Under the pieces are notes generated by a model. That model made no database searches, was not told where the DNA came from, and saw only the letters and a list, made by a program, of their open reading frames with translations. This document shows positions 31,975 through 41,182 of a stretch of DNA of 64,000 nucleotides, piece by piece. A program made the translations under genes and the position numbers. Position 1 is the stretch's first letter, and every line of letters begins with the position of its first letter. Source of the DNA: Rahnella ecdela (GTDB lineage Bacteria; Pseudomonadota; Gammaproteobacteria; Enterobacterales; Enterobacteriaceae); NCBI RefSeq assembly GCF_019049625.1, contig NZ_JAFMOY010000119.1, positions 1 through 64,000 on the forward strand. The letters run 5' to 3'.

Positions 31975-33258
31975 TTAGCTGTTGAAATCAACGGGATAAT
32001 CTTTATCGAGATGAAGAGTTGTTTTTGCAGGCAGAGTTTCAGCAATCACCGAGCCCATACGAATGGAATAGCGAACCGGGACTTGCCTGCGCACCGCATC
32101 AAAACCGCTTTCTGCGGGCAGGATCACCAGGCTGGCGGCGTTGCCACTTTCCAGTGCGTAACCGTCCAGATTCATAGTACGCGCACTGAAAGTCGTAATG
32201 AGTTTCAGCCCGTCGTTAATTTGCTGATAGCCCATCAGCTGGCAAACATGCAACCCCATGTGCAGCACCTGCAACATATTAGCGGTACCCAGCGGATACC
32301 ACGGGTCGAACACATCGTCATGCCCGAAACAGACGTTAATACCGGCATCCAGCATCTCTTTGACGCGCGTAATGCCGCGGCGTTTCGGATAGGTATCAAA
32401 CCGCCCCTGCAGATGGATATTCACCAGCGGATTGGCGACGAAGTTAATTCCCGACATCTTAAGCAGACGGAATAGCCGCGACGTGTAAGCACCGTTATAG
32501 GAATGCATCGCCGTGGTATGGCTGGCGGTGACGCGTGCGCCCATATTTTCACGCAGCGCGAGCGCTGCGACCGTTTCAACAAAACGTGACTGCTCGTCGT
32601 CAATTTCGTCGCAATGCACATCAATAAGCGCATTGTATTTTTTCGCCAGCGCGAAAGTTTTATGCAGTGATTCCACGCCGTATTCGCGGGTGAATTCGAA
32701 GTGCGGGATTGCGCCCGCGACGTCTGCGCCCAGCTTCAGCGCTTCTTCCAGCAGGGCTTCGCCGTCCGGGTAAGACATTATACCTTCCTGCGGAAACGCC
32801 ACAATTTGCAGCGTCACCCACGGCGCGACTTCGGCTTTCACTTCAAGCATCGCTTTCAGCGCAGTGAGCGTGGGGTCAGAAACATCAACGTGCGTGCGCA
32901 CATGCTGAATGCCGTTGGCGATTTGCCATTTCAGCGTCTGCCACGCGCGCTGTTTGACATCTTCATGGGACAGCAACCCCTTGCGTTCTGCCCAACGCTC
33001 GATGCCTTCGAATAATGTGCCTGACTGATTCCACGATGGCTGACCGGCAGTCTGAGTGGTATCGAGATGAATATGCGGCTCGATAAAAGGAGGTATTGCC
33101 AGCCCGCCTTCGCCGTCCAGAATATGTTCGCCGTAGTCGGCATTATCCAGCTGAGAAGCAATATGGCGGATCACGCCGTCTTCGATATCTATCTGCCACA
33201 GCCCTTCCCGGTCAGGCAGGCGTACATTTTTAATGATACGCAAAGGAGTTTTCGTCAC
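31975..33258 (-). CDS. codA: Cytosine deaminase
   Basis: CodA deaminates cytosine to uracil for pyrimidine salvage. The 427-residue product has the amidohydrolase metal motifs HIHLDTT (about residue 62), HCDE (about 215) and [10 protein letters not shown] (about 310-319), all typical of CodA. The start is GTG at 33258 with GAGG upstream. No codB permease is adjacent, unlike the E. coli codBA operon. It occupies the place of tsgA between ppiA and nirB. Confidence 0.95.
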   Translation of the reverse strand: MTKTPLRIIKNVRLPDREGLWQIDIEDGVIRHIASQLDNADYGEHILDGEGGLAIPPFIEPHIHLDTTQTAGQPSWNQSGTLFEGIERWAERKGLLSHEDVKQRAWQTLKWQIANGIQHVRTHVDVSDPTLTALKAMLEVKAEVAPWVTLQIVAFPQEGIMSYPDGEALLEEALKLGADVAGAIPHFEFTREYGVESLHKTFALAKKYNALIDVHCDEIDDEQSRFVETVAALALRENMGARVTASHTTAMHSYNGAYTSRLFRLLKMSGINFVANPLVNIHLQGRFDTYPKRRGITRVKEMLDAGINVCFGHDDVFDPWYPLGTANMLQVLHMGLHVCQLMGYQQINDGLKLITTFSARTMNLDGYALESGNAASLVILPAESGFDAVRRQVPVRYSIRMGSVIAETLPAKTTLHLDKDYPVDFNS

Positions 33259-33381
33259 GCGTTACCTCATCGTTTTCAGAAAGACTTCATCATCAGTGAT
33301 TTTATAGCCAATCTAAGAACAATAGCCTGAAAGTGTTTATAAATCGAAAGGTTACATAAAAACCCAATGAAATCAGTCAAA

Positions 33382-33397
33382 TACCACCTAAGGAGTA
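33382..33397 (+). promoter_or_regulatory. NarL/NarP 7-2-7 site upstream of nirB
   Basis: TACCACC (33382-33388) and AGGAGTA (33391-33397) are two NarL-type heptamers in inverted orientation with a 2-bp gap. The centre lies 28 bp upstream of the FNR box centre, the same separation as the -69.5 and -41.5 sites of E. coli nirB. Confidence 0.75.
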
Positions 33398-33410
33398 TAT
33401 TGGAACCGGC

Positions 33411-33424
33411 TTGATTTGTATCAA
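33411..33424 (+). promoter_or_regulatory. FNR box of nirB
   Basis: TTGATTTGTATCAA is a perfect match to the FNR consensus TTGATnnnnATCAA. If the centre (33417.5) is at -41.5, transcription starts near 33459. A TATGTT -10 candidate lies at 33446-33451. This predicts anaerobic induction of nirBD-cysG. Confidence 0.9.
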
Positions 33425-33481
33425 TACCCCCTGTTACGCGCGCGTTATGTTTAGCCTTAGAAAATCAAATTTGAGGCAATT

Positions 33482-36034
33482 ATGAGCAAAGTCAGACTCG
33501 CGATAATAGGCAACGGCATGGTGGGCCATCGCTTTATCGAAGATTTACTGGATAAAGCAGAACCGGGCCAGTTCGATATCACGGTATTGTGTGAAGAACC
33601 GCGCGTGGCCTACGACCGCGTGCATCTTTCCTCTTATTTTTCCCATCACACCGCCGAAGAACTGTCACTGGTTCGCGAAGGCTTCTACGAAAAACATAAC
33701 GTCAATGTACTGATCGGCGAACGCGCCATTACGCTCAACCGCCAGGAAAAGGTCATTCATTCCAGCAGTGGCCGCACGGTGTATTACGACAAACTGATTA
33801 TCGCGACCGGTTCCTATCCGTGGGTTCCGCCGATCACCGGTTCTGACGGTCAGGATTGCTTCGTTTACCGCACCATTGAAGATTTACACGCGATTGAATC
33901 CTGCGCCCGTCGCAGCAAACGCGGCGCTGTTGTCGGCGGCGGTTTGCTGGGTCTGGAAGCCGCAGGCGCGCTGAAAAACCTCGGCATTGAAACGCACGTT
34001 GTTGAATTCGCACCGGGCCTGATGGCCGAACAGCTTGATGTGATGGGTGGCAGTCAGTTACGCCAGAAAATCGAAAGCATGGGCGTGCAGGTTCATACCG
34101 CCAAAAATACCAAACAGATTGTTCAGGGCGGCACGACTGCCCGTAAAACAATGGAGTTTGCCGACGGAACTTTCCTCGAAGTCGATTTCATTGTGTTCTC
34201 CACCGGTATCCGCCCGCAGGACAAACTGGCGCGCCAGTGTGATTTAGACATCGCCCCGCGCGGCGGCATCGTGATTAACGATCAATGCCAGACCAGCGAT
34301 CCGGACGTGTACGCCATCGGCGAATGCGCGTCGTGGAACCAGCGCACCTTCGGGCTGGTCGCTCCGGGCTACAAAATGGCGCAAGTCACCGCCGATCATC
34401 TGCTCGGTCGCGATAACGCCTTCACCGGCGCGGACATGAGCGCCAAACTGAAACTGTTAGGCGTTGATGTGGCCGGTATCGGTGATGCACATGCACGCAC
34501 ACCGGGCGCGCGCAGCTACGTTTATCTCGATGAAAGCAAAGCGCTCTATAAACGTCTGGTGGTCAGCGAAGACAATAAAACGCTGCTCGGCGCGGTGCTG
34601 GTCGGCGATACCAGCGATTACGGCAATCTGCTGCAACTGGTGCTGAACAGCATTGCGTTGCCGGAAAATCCGGATGCGCTGATCCTGCCCGCCTACGCAG
34701 GCAGCGGTGGCGCGGTGATCGGTACAGATGCATTGCCGGAAACCGCGCAAATCTGTTCCTGTTTCGACGTCACCAAAGGCGACATCATCAAAGCGGTTCA
34801 GGGCGGTTGCCATACCGTCGCAGCACTGAAATCAGCGACCAAAGCCGGTACCGGCTGCGGCGGCTGTATTCCGCTGGTGACGCAGGTGCTGAATGCCGAA
34901 CTGAGCAAACAGGGCATCGAAGTTAACAATCATCTGTGTGAGCACTTCGCCTATTCGCGTCAGGAGCTTTATCACCTGATCCGCGTGGAAGGCATTCGTT
35001 CGTACGAGGATTTGCTGAAAAAATACGGCAAAGGCTACGGCTGTGAAGTTTGTAAACCGACCGTCGGTTCACTGCTGGCGTCGTGCTGGAACGATTATAT
35101 TCTCAAACCGCAAAACACGCCGTTGCAGGACACCAATGATGTGTTCCTCGCCAATATGCAAAAAGACGGGACGTATTCCGTGATCCCACGCTCGCCGGGT
35201 GGCGAAATTACACCGCAAGGTTTGCAGGCGATTGGCGAAATCGCGGCGCAATACAATCTCTACACCAAGATCACCGGTTCGCAACGCATCGGGATGTTTG
35301 GCGCGCAGAAAGACGATTTACCGGCCATCTGGCAGAAGCTGATTAACGCCGGATTCGAAACCGGTCAGGCTTACGCCAAAGCATTACGCATGGCGAAAAC
35401 TTGCGTCGGCAGCACCTGGTGCCGTTACGGCGTGGGCGACAGTCTCGGTTTTGGCATCAGCCTGGAAAACCGCTACAAAGGCATCCGCACCCCGCACAAA
35501 ATGAAGTTCGGTGTGTCCGGCTGTACCCGCGAATGTTCAGAAGCGCAGGGCAAAGACGTCGGGATTATCGCAACAGAAAACGGCTGGAATCTGTATGTCT
35601 GCGGTAACGGCGGCATGAAACCGCGTCACGGCGATTTACTGGCAGCCGATCTGGATAACGCCACCCTGCTGCGTTATCTCGACCGCTTCATGATGTTCTA
35701 CATCCGCACCGCCGATAAGCTGCAACGTACCTCAGTGTGGATGGACAACCTCGAAGGCGGCATCGACTACCTGCGTAAAGTCATCATCGACAACAAACTC
35801 GGGCTTAACGATCAGCTGGAAGCGGAACTGGCGCGTCTGCGCGAATCGGTCATCTGCGAGTGGCAGGAAACGCTGAACGATCCTGCGGCGCAAACCCGCT
35901 TTACCCACTTTATCAACAGCAGTCAGCGTGACCCGAATGTGCAGTTCGTCGGCGAACGTCAGCAGCATCGTCCGGCGCGTCCTGACGAGCGAATTCCGGT
36001 GACACAAATCGCCGACGGGGAGGAAGTATTATGA
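33482..36034 (+). CDS. nirB: NADH-dependent nitrite reductase large subunit
   Basis: NirB reduces nitrite to ammonia with six electrons from NADH in the anaerobic cytoplasm. The 850-residue product has FAD/NAD(P) domains (IIGNGMVGHRF at 8-18; VVGGGLLGLEAAGAL about 150), a BFD-type [2Fe-2S] region (CSCFDVTKGD and GTGCGGCIP, about 424-465), and a sulfite/nitrite-reductase domain. There CVGSTWC and CTRECSE hold the 4Fe-4S/siroheme. ATG 33482 follows GAGG. It overlaps nirD by 4 nt. Confidence 0.97.
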   Translation: MSKVRLAIIGNGMVGHRFIEDLLDKAEPGQFDITVLCEEPRVAYDRVHLSSYFSHHTAEELSLVREGFYEKHNVNVLIGERAITLNRQEKVIHSSSGRTVYYDKLIIATGSYPWVPPITGSDGQDCFVYRTIEDLHAIESCARRSKRGAVVGGGLLGLEAAGALKNLGIETHVVEFAPGLMAEQLDVMGGSQLRQKIESMGVQVHTAKNTKQIVQGGTTARKTMEFADGTFLEVDFIVFSTGIRPQDKLARQCDLDIAPRGGIVINDQCQTSDPDVYAIGECASWNQRTFGLVAPGYKMAQVTADHLLGRDNAFTGADMSAKLKLLGVDVAGIGDAHARTPGARSYVYLDESKALYKRLVVSEDNKTLLGAVLVGDTSDYGNLLQLVLNSIALPENPDALILPAYAGSGGAVIGTDALPETAQICSCFDVTKGDIIKAVQGGCHTVAALKSATKAGTGCGGCIPLVTQVLNAELSKQGIEVNNHLCEHFAYSRQELYHLIRVEGIRSYEDLLKKYGKGYGCEVCKPTVGSLLASCWNDYILKPQNTPLQDTNDVFLANMQKDGTYSVIPRSPGGEITPQGLQAIGEIAAQYNLYTKITGSQRIGMFGAQKDDLPAIWQKLINAGFETGQAYAKALRMAKTCVGSTWCRYGVGDSLGFGISLENRYKGIRTPHKMKFGVSGCTRECSEAQGKDVGIIATENGWNLYVCGNGGMKPRHGDLLAADLDNATLLRYLDRFMMFYIRTADKLQRTSVWMDNLEGGIDYLRKVIIDNKLGLNDQLEAELARLRESVICEWQETLNDPAAQTRFTHFINSSQRDPNVQFVGERQQHRPARPDERIPVTQIADGEEVL

Positions 36035-36381
36035 GCCAGTGGTTAACGCTTTGTTCTGTCGGTCAGATCCTGCCGGGCTGCGGTGTTTGCGCGCTGGCAG
36101 GCGATCAGCAAATCGCCCTTTTCCGTCCGTATGCCGATGAGCAGATTTTCGCGTTGTCGAATATCGACCCGTTCGCGCAGGCCAGCGTGCTGTCACGCGG
36201 GATTATCGCTGAACATCAGGGCGAACTCTGGGTGGCCAGTCCGCTGAAAAAACAGCATTTCCGCCTGACAGACGGCCTGTGTATGGAAGATGAAGTACAT
36301 TCAATTTCAGCCTACGAAGTGCGTGTCCGCGAGGGGAATATTGAACTGAATACCGCCAGTCTTCAGGCGCAAGCCTGCTAA
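36031..36381 (+). CDS. nirD: NADH-dependent nitrite reductase small subunit
   Basis: NirD is the Rieske-fold small subunit of assimilatory/detoxifying NADH-nitrite reductase. Like other enterobacterial NirD it lacks the Cys/His cluster ligands. The 116-residue product starts MSQWLTLCSVGQILPGCGVC and has FALSNIDPFAQASVLSRG and ASPLKKQHFRL. It overlaps nirB as ATGA, implying a fixed ratio. In E. coli the nitrite channel gene nirC follows; here cysG follows directly. Confidence 0.95.
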   Translation: MSQWLTLCSVGQILPGCGVCALAGDQQIALFRPYADEQIFALSNIDPFAQASVLSRGIIAEHQGELWVASPLKKQHFRLTDGLCMEDEVHSISAYEVRVREGNIELNTASLQAQAC

Positions 36382-36396
36382 ACTCCGCGCTTTCCA

Positions 36397-36417
36397 CGCC
36401 GCCTCCGGGCGGCGTTG
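36397..36417 (+). terminator. GC-rich hairpin between nirD and cysG
   Basis: CGCCGCC (36397-36403) pairs with GGCGGCG (36408-36414) around a 4-nt loop, then TTGTTCTTTATTT. It probably ends or attenuates nirBD transcription; some read-through to cysG is plausible. Confidence 0.6.
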
Positions 36418-36471
36418 TTCTTTATTTAAAATAATGTCGCTTCAGGAACGTTGTCTCAGAGAATATTTGCT

Positions 36472-37854
36472 ATGGATTACCTGCCCCTTTTTTGTCAGTT
36501 AAAAAACAGAGCCTGTTTGCTGGTCGGTGCCGGCGACGTGGCTGAACGTAAAGCGCGCCTGCTGCTTGATGCGGGCGCAAAACTGACGGTTAACGCCCTC
36601 GCCTTTACGTCGCAATTTCAGATCTGGGCTGATGAAGGCAAAATCCGGCTGCTGAAAGGCGAATTCTCCCCGCTGCTGGTGGATGAAAAATGGCTGGTTA
36701 TCGCTGCGACCGATTCAGACCTGGTGAATCAACAAGTGAGCGAAGCCGCCGAACAGCGCCGCGTGTTCTGTAACGTGGTCGATGCGCCGGAAAGCGCCAG
36801 CGTGATCATGCCGTCGATTATTGACCGTTCACCGCTGATGATCGCGGTGTCTTCCGGAGGCAATGCGCCGGTGCTGGCGCGTTTGCTGCGTGAGCGTCTG
36901 GAATCCATTTTGCCGCAGCATCTGGGTAAACTTGCACAGGTCGCTGGCGGATTACGCGCCCGCGTTAAAGCACATTTCACCGATGCCGCTGAGCGCCGCC
37001 GCTGGTGGGAAAAACTGTTCAATCATCATCGTCTGGCGCAGTCACTGGCCAATAATGACAACGCGCAAAGTGGGCAATATCTCGAAGAACTGTTCAGCGA
37101 ACCCGTCGATAAACGGGGTGAAGTCATTCTGGTCGGAGCCGGTCCGGGTGATGCCGGATTGTTGACACTGAAAGGTTTGCAGCAAATGCAGCTGGCCGAT
37201 GTGGTGGTGTACGACCGGCTGGTTTCTGACGGTGTGATGAATCTGATACGTCGTGACGCCGAGCGTATTTTTGTCGGCAAACGCGCCGGACATCATTGCG
37301 TGCCGCAGGAGCGTATCAACGAAATCCTGCTGGAACAGGCGCAAATGGGCAAACGCGTTGTTCGGCTTAAAGGCGGCGATCCGTTTATCTTTGGTCGTGG
37401 CGGCGAAGAACTGGAAGCCCTGAAAGCCGCGGGTATCGCATTTTCCGTGGTGCCGGGAATTACGGCGGCCTCTGGTTGTTCAGCCTACAGCGGCATTCCG
37501 CTGACCCATCGTGACCATGCGCAAAGCGTGCGGCTCATTACCGGTCATGCGAAGCAGGATGGTGTTTTAGACTGGGCCTGTCTGGCTCAGGGTCAGCAAA
37601 CGCTGGTGTTTTATATGGGCCTGACGCAGGCCGGGGAGATCCAGCGCCGCCTTCTGGAGAACGGGCTGGCAGCAGAAACGCCTGTCGCGCTGGTTGAAAA
37701 CGGCACCAGTCAGACGCAGCGCGTGGTCACCGGCAGCCTTACTGAGCTCGAAAATCTGGCGAAACAGGTGCAGAGCCCGAGTTTGATTATTGTCGGTACC
37801 GTCGTGAATTTGCGTCAGAAACTGAACTGGTTTGCCAGCGAAACCCTTCTGTAA
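36472..37854 (+). CDS. cysG: Siroheme synthase (multifunctional CysG)
   Basis: CysG makes siroheme from uroporphyrinogen III for NirB and sulfite reductase. The 460-residue product has an N-terminal dehydrogenase/ferrochelatase ([16 protein letters not shown], about 16-31; [16 protein letters not shown]) and a C-terminal SUMT methyltransferase. The latter has [16 protein letters not shown] (about 220), [11 protein letters not shown] and [16 protein letters not shown] 36472 gives the family start [10 protein letters not shown]; a TTG seven codons upstream is less likely. Confidence 0.97.
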   Translation: MDYLPLFCQLKNRACLLVGAGDVAERKARLLLDAGAKLTVNALAFTSQFQIWADEGKIRLLKGEFSPLLVDEKWLVIAATDSDLVNQQVSEAAEQRRVFCNVVDAPESASVIMPSIIDRSPLMIAVSSGGNAPVLARLLRERLESILPQHLGKLAQVAGGLRARVKAHFTDAAERRRWWEKLFNHHRLAQSLANNDNAQSGQYLEELFSEPVDKRGEVILVGAGPGDAGLLTLKGLQQMQLADVVVYDRLVSDGVMNLIRRDAERIFVGKRAGHHCVPQERINEILLEQAQMGKRVVRLKGGDPFIFGRGGEELEALKAAGIAFSVVPGITAASGCSAYSGIPLTHRDHAQSVRLITGHAKQDGVLDWACLAQGQQTLVFYMGLTQAGEIQRRLLENGLAAETPVALVENGTSQTQRVVTGSLTELENLAKQVQSPSLIIVGTVVNLRQKLNWFASETLL

Positions 37855-37900
37855 CGTCTTTCTGCTCAGAGAATCTCCATTTATTTTATTAATCAATTCA

Positions 37901-37926
37901 GAGAAGTGAATTCAGATTCACTTCTC
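37901..37926. repeat. Perfect 11-bp inverted repeat downstream of cysG
   Basis: GAGAAGTGAAT (37901-37911) and ATTCACTTCTC (37916-37926) flank a 4-nt loop. No T-run follows in either direction, so it is not a standard terminator. It lies 47 nt after cysG and about 170 nt before the lipoprotein gene. It could be a hairpin or a dimer-protein operator. Confidence 0.6.
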
Positions 37927-38052
37927 GCCCTCCACTTATAAGATAAATCTCATAACAGAATATAATTCCTGTTATCTCACCTTGTACATCCTTAATTCAA
38001 AATAATAACCCCTATCAAATGGAATATTCAGAATCTTCAACTTAAACTTTAA

Positions 38053-38072
38053 TTACGCCAACTGTGGCGTAA
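38053..38072 (+). promoter_or_regulatory. Inverted repeat just upstream of the lipoprotein ribosome site
   Basis: TTACGCCA (38053-38060) and TGGCGTAA (38065-38072) flank ACTG. The repeat ends 8 nt before the GGAGGG Shine-Dalgarno (38081-38086). It may be an operator or a leader hairpin affecting translation (inference). Confidence 0.5.
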
Positions 38073-38093
38073 TCTCCCGTGGAGGGTCAAATC

Positions 38094-39299
38094 ATGCGCC
38101 ATGCCATTCATGTTGGTCATGTTAACAAGGTTGCCCTGGCAATCTTAGTCGCCCTGTCACTGGCTGCCTGTAGCGGCAGTGGCGGCGGCGGTTCTTCTCA
38201 TACGGCAAAAACATCCACGACCGGAACGGCAACGACCGGCGATGGAACCACTTCAGGCAGTGACGGAACGAACACCGCAGGCAACGGTACCGGTACCGGT
38301 ACCGGTACCGGAACAGGATCAGGGACCACTACGACAGGTGACGGCAGCACAACCGCCGGAAATGGAACAGGCACCGGAACAGGGACTGGGACTGGGACTG
38401 GAACAGGAACGGGAACGGGAACGGGAACGGGCACCGGCACAGGAACGGGTACCGGAACCACGTCAACCACACTCACGACCGGCACCATCCTGAGCAATGC
38501 GGGTGGAGCAGTCAGTGGCCTGGGGACACAAGTCAGCAGTATCGCCAGCCAGACACCGGTAGGTAATATTCCGGTGGCAGGCACCGGCGTAGTCACCATC
38601 ATCGACAGCACCGGGAAAGCCGTGACGGACGTTGGCAGCGGTGTACAAAACGGCGTGGGACAACTCGGCACCAATCCTAATGCCATCGGGACAACTGTCG
38701 CCGGAGTTCCCATCGCCGTGGCTGATTTAGGCACCGGCGTTTCTGGCCTCGGGACTTCGCTGGCAGCCAATACCACCGGAACTCCGGTCGGCGGAGTCAC
38801 CACCGCGGCTGGCGGACTGGTGAATAATGTCGGGAAAGTCGTCACCACAACGGGTAACGGATTAGCCACCAACGTGCAAACCGGCGCACTTTCGGGTGTG
38901 ACAACAGCAGCCACCGGCGTGGTCACTCCCGTTGTCGCACAGGTACAAAACACAACCCAAACAGTGGGCGGCTCGACAGGTCTTGGCGCACCCGTTAATG
39001 GCCTGCTGAATCAGGTCGGCACTACGGTCAGCAACACAGGAACACAGCTCTCCACCAGCACGCCAGCGCTGGCCGGTCTGGGCACTGCGGTTACCGATAC
39101 CGGACAGGCTGTTTCTAAAACCGGCACCATTCTGGTTCCGGCCAGCAGCAGCACGACGACAACGGCCAGTAATTCCGGCGGTATTTCGGCAGGTGCAGGC
39201 GCCTCTGTCTCGCAGTCAGGCGGTTTGCTTGCAGGTGTGGGGACCACCGTTGGTGGGATCACTGGCGGACTGGGTCTGAAGTTGAATAAAACACAGTAA
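38094..39299 (+). CDS. Gly-Thr-repeat outer-membrane lipoprotein (TpsB-partner candidate)
   Basis: This 401-residue protein has a lipoprotein signal (lipobox LAAC with Cys26) followed by Ser-Gly, which favours outer-membrane sorting. Residues about 30-125 are Gly/Thr/Ser-rich with two long Gly-Thr dipeptide runs. The rest (about 125-401) is built of loosely repeated units with TGVSGLGTSL-, TTVSNTGTQL- and GAPVNGLLNQVG-like pieces, low in charged residues. It resembles collagen-like repeat lipoproteins but has no Gly-X-Y register. It lies 93 nt before a TpsB gene, which suggests that TpsB exports or displays it. ATG 38094 has GGAGGG upstream; a GTG at 38079 is rejected. Confidence 0.8.
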   Translation: MRHAIHVGHVNKVALAILVALSLAACSGSGGGGSSHTAKTSTTGTATTGDGTTSGSDGTNTAGNGTGTGTGTGTGSGTTTTGDGSTTAGNGTGTGTGTGTGTGTGTGTGTGTGTGTGTGTGTTSTTLTTGTILSNAGGAVSGLGTQVSSIASQTPVGNIPVAGTGVVTIIDSTGKAVTDVGSGVQNGVGQLGTNPNAIGTTVAGVPIAVADLGTGVSGLGTSLAANTTGTPVGGVTTAAGGLVNNVGKVVTTTGNGLATNVQTGALSGVTTAATGVVTPVVAQVQNTTQTVGGSTGLGAPVNGLLNQVGTTVSNTGTQLSTSTPALAGLGTAVTDTGQAVSKTGTILVPASSSTTTTASNSGGISAGAGASVSQSGGLLAGVGTTVGGITGGLGLKLNKTQ

Positions 39300-39392
39300 T
39301 CTTTCGTGATACAAAGCCCGTTCTCCGACTCTGCCGGAGAGCGGGTTTGCCCCTTCTGCTCAACTTTTGCCTGTGCGTTCAAAGGAATGTTT

Positions 39393-41120
39393 ATGAGAAT
39401 AAAATCCTGCATAGTGGCTTTATTGGGTTCTGCCATTGGTTACAGTTCGGCAGATATGTTTCCTACCCTGATCGACCCGAATAACCCGGCCAAACTGGCT
39501 GAGCCTATTTCACAGCCTCCGGCGAAATCACAAAAAATCAATTTACCCGCTCATTCCTCATCATCAAAAGAATCATCCCCTGGCGTGACGCCTCAGACAC
39601 TGGTCGAGGTGAAACACATTCAGTTTGTCGGCGGCACGCAATATCCGCTCGATTCACTTGCCGCGCCCTTTGCCCCGTTTATCGGCAAGAAGGTGCCGGT
39701 TTCTTCATTGCTGGCGGCGACGGATTCCATTACCCAGCGCTACCATCGCGATGGGTTTATCCTCTCGTATGCCTATATTCCGACGGACAACTTCGAAGAT
39801 GGCGTACTGAAAATTGGTCTGGTCGAGGGATATATTTCCGGAACCCAAATCCACAGCGACAATCAACAGGTCGGCCGCTGGCTGAGCAAATTATCGCAAC
39901 ATATCATGGCGGAGAAACCACTGACGCAGGATACCTTCGAGCGCTACACCCTGCTCATGCAGCGCACACCCGATACCAAAATCAGCGCAACAGCTAAAAC
40001 ACCGGACAATATTTACGGCGCAACCACGTTGAATGTCGATGCCACACGTCCGCGGAACTGGAATATCGCCACCGCCGTCGATACCCGTAAAGGCGACAGC
40101 TCTGCGGTGGTCAATGCCACGCTGAGTGGCCTGAGCACTTACGGTGAGCAACTGGGGATAGCGACATTAATCCCGCTGGAAAGTGATACCCGCAAAACCT
40201 ACGCCGGTCTGAACTATCAGCAATATCTCGGTGACGATGGTTTGCTGATGCAACTGAAAGGCAGCTATTACCAGCAAAAAGACAAAGATTACAACACCAT
40301 TCTGTTTCTGCCCAATGGCATCACGGTGGGTTCACAGGATAAGCAAACGCAATATAACGGTGGCGTGGTCTTCAGTTATCCGTTGCAGCTGGCGCGCAAA
40401 AAACAGTGGACGGTCAGCGGCGGCCTGGATTATCTCGACAAGAAATATGAGTACGATTTACTGGCAAGACTCGGCGATCAGAAACTGCAATTACCGCAGG
40501 TGAGTCAGCGGATACGCTATCCGGCAGCCGAGCTTTCCCTGACCGGATACCGTGAATACGATCAGGCATACTGGAATACCACATTCAACGTTCGTCAGGG
40601 CATTGACGGGCTCGGCGCAACCAATTCGACACCCAACGCCGACCTGACCTTTACCCGCTGGAAATTTAACGGTGACTCAGCTTATCTGTTTGATAAAAAA
40701 TGGCGGCTCAGCGCTTCGGTTGAAGGTGACTGGTCGGATAATGATTTACCCGAGCCGGAGCGGGTGAATTTTGGGGCCCTGCATTACGGGCGCGGCTATC
40801 CGGACAGCGATGCGCAGGGGGATTATGGCGTCGGCGGGCAGGTGGAAATGCGCTATATCCACAGTCTGGAACAGGGTATCTGGCTGAAAACCATTCAACC
40901 TTACGCTGTGGTGGATGCGGCGCATACCGGTTTCAATCAGCAGGGATTACCGAAACAGAACCTGTCGTCTTACGCCATCGGCGTGATGTTTGGTGATAAC
41001 CGCCATTACACGTTATCCGTTGAGGCCGCGCGACCGATCGGCGACGCGCCGCTCGACAGCTCATCCCGCGACTGGCGTTATAATGCGACATTTACCTATA
41101 ACTTCAGTGCCGGTTCCTGA
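39393..41120 (+). CDS. ShlB/FhaC/HecB family (TpsB) outer-membrane transporter
   Basis: This 575-residue two-partner-secretion transporter has a signal peptide (MRIKSCIVALLGSAIGYSSA), a Pro/Ser-rich linker and POTRA repeats (about 65-210: VEVKHIQFVGGTQY, then QRYHRDGFILSYAYIP and GLVEGYISG). A C-terminal 16-strand barrel domain follows, with the L6-type RGYPD motif in LHYGRGYPDSDAQG (about 460) and the final aromatic TFTYNF strand. TpsB pores normally export a large TpsA exoprotein; none is here, only the upstream lipoprotein. ATG 39393 has AAAGGA 6 nt upstream. Confidence 0.88.
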   Translation: MRIKSCIVALLGSAIGYSSADMFPTLIDPNNPAKLAEPISQPPAKSQKINLPAHSSSSKESSPGVTPQTLVEVKHIQFVGGTQYPLDSLAAPFAPFIGKKVPVSSLLAATDSITQRYHRDGFILSYAYIPTDNFEDGVLKIGLVEGYISGTQIHSDNQQVGRWLSKLSQHIMAEKPLTQDTFERYTLLMQRTPDTKISATAKTPDNIYGATTLNVDATRPRNWNIATAVDTRKGDSSAVVNATLSGLSTYGEQLGIATLIPLESDTRKTYAGLNYQQYLGDDGLLMQLKGSYYQQKDKDYNTILFLPNGITVGSQDKQTQYNGGVVFSYPLQLARKKQWTVSGGLDYLDKKYEYDLLARLGDQKLQLPQVSQRIRYPAAELSLTGYREYDQAYWNTTFNVRQGIDGLGATNSTPNADLTFTRWKFNGDSAYLFDKKWRLSASVEGDWSDNDLPEPERVNFGALHYGRGYPDSDAQGDYGVGGQVEMRYIHSLEQGIWLKTIQPYAVVDAAHTGFNQQGLPKQNLSSYAIGVMFGDNRHYTLSVEAARPIGDAPLDSSSRDWRYNATFTYNFSAGS

Positions 41121-41134
41121 TGTCCTGAAAATAA

Positions 41135-41161
41135 AAAACCACGTCCAAAGACGTGGTTTTT
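41135..41161. terminator. Bidirectional terminator between tpsB-like gene and trpS
   Basis: AAAACCACGTC (41135-41145) and GACGTGGTTTT (41150-41160) form a perfect 11-bp stem with a 4-nt loop. A- and T-runs flank both sides. Confidence 0.92.
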
Positions 41162-41182
41162 CGGTTTAGTGCAGGACCAGAA

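Noticed and set aside
38281-38460. Short tandem DNA repeats that could suggest a CRISPR or microsatellite locus
   Set aside because: The repeats keep a reading frame of Gly-Thr codons with third-position variation and have no unique spacers.
38198-38953. 251-codon minus-strand frame rich in Pro-Val repeats
   Set aside because: It is the reverse reading of the Gly-Thr repeat DNA of the lipoprotein gene; the plus frame has a lipobox and a ribosome site.
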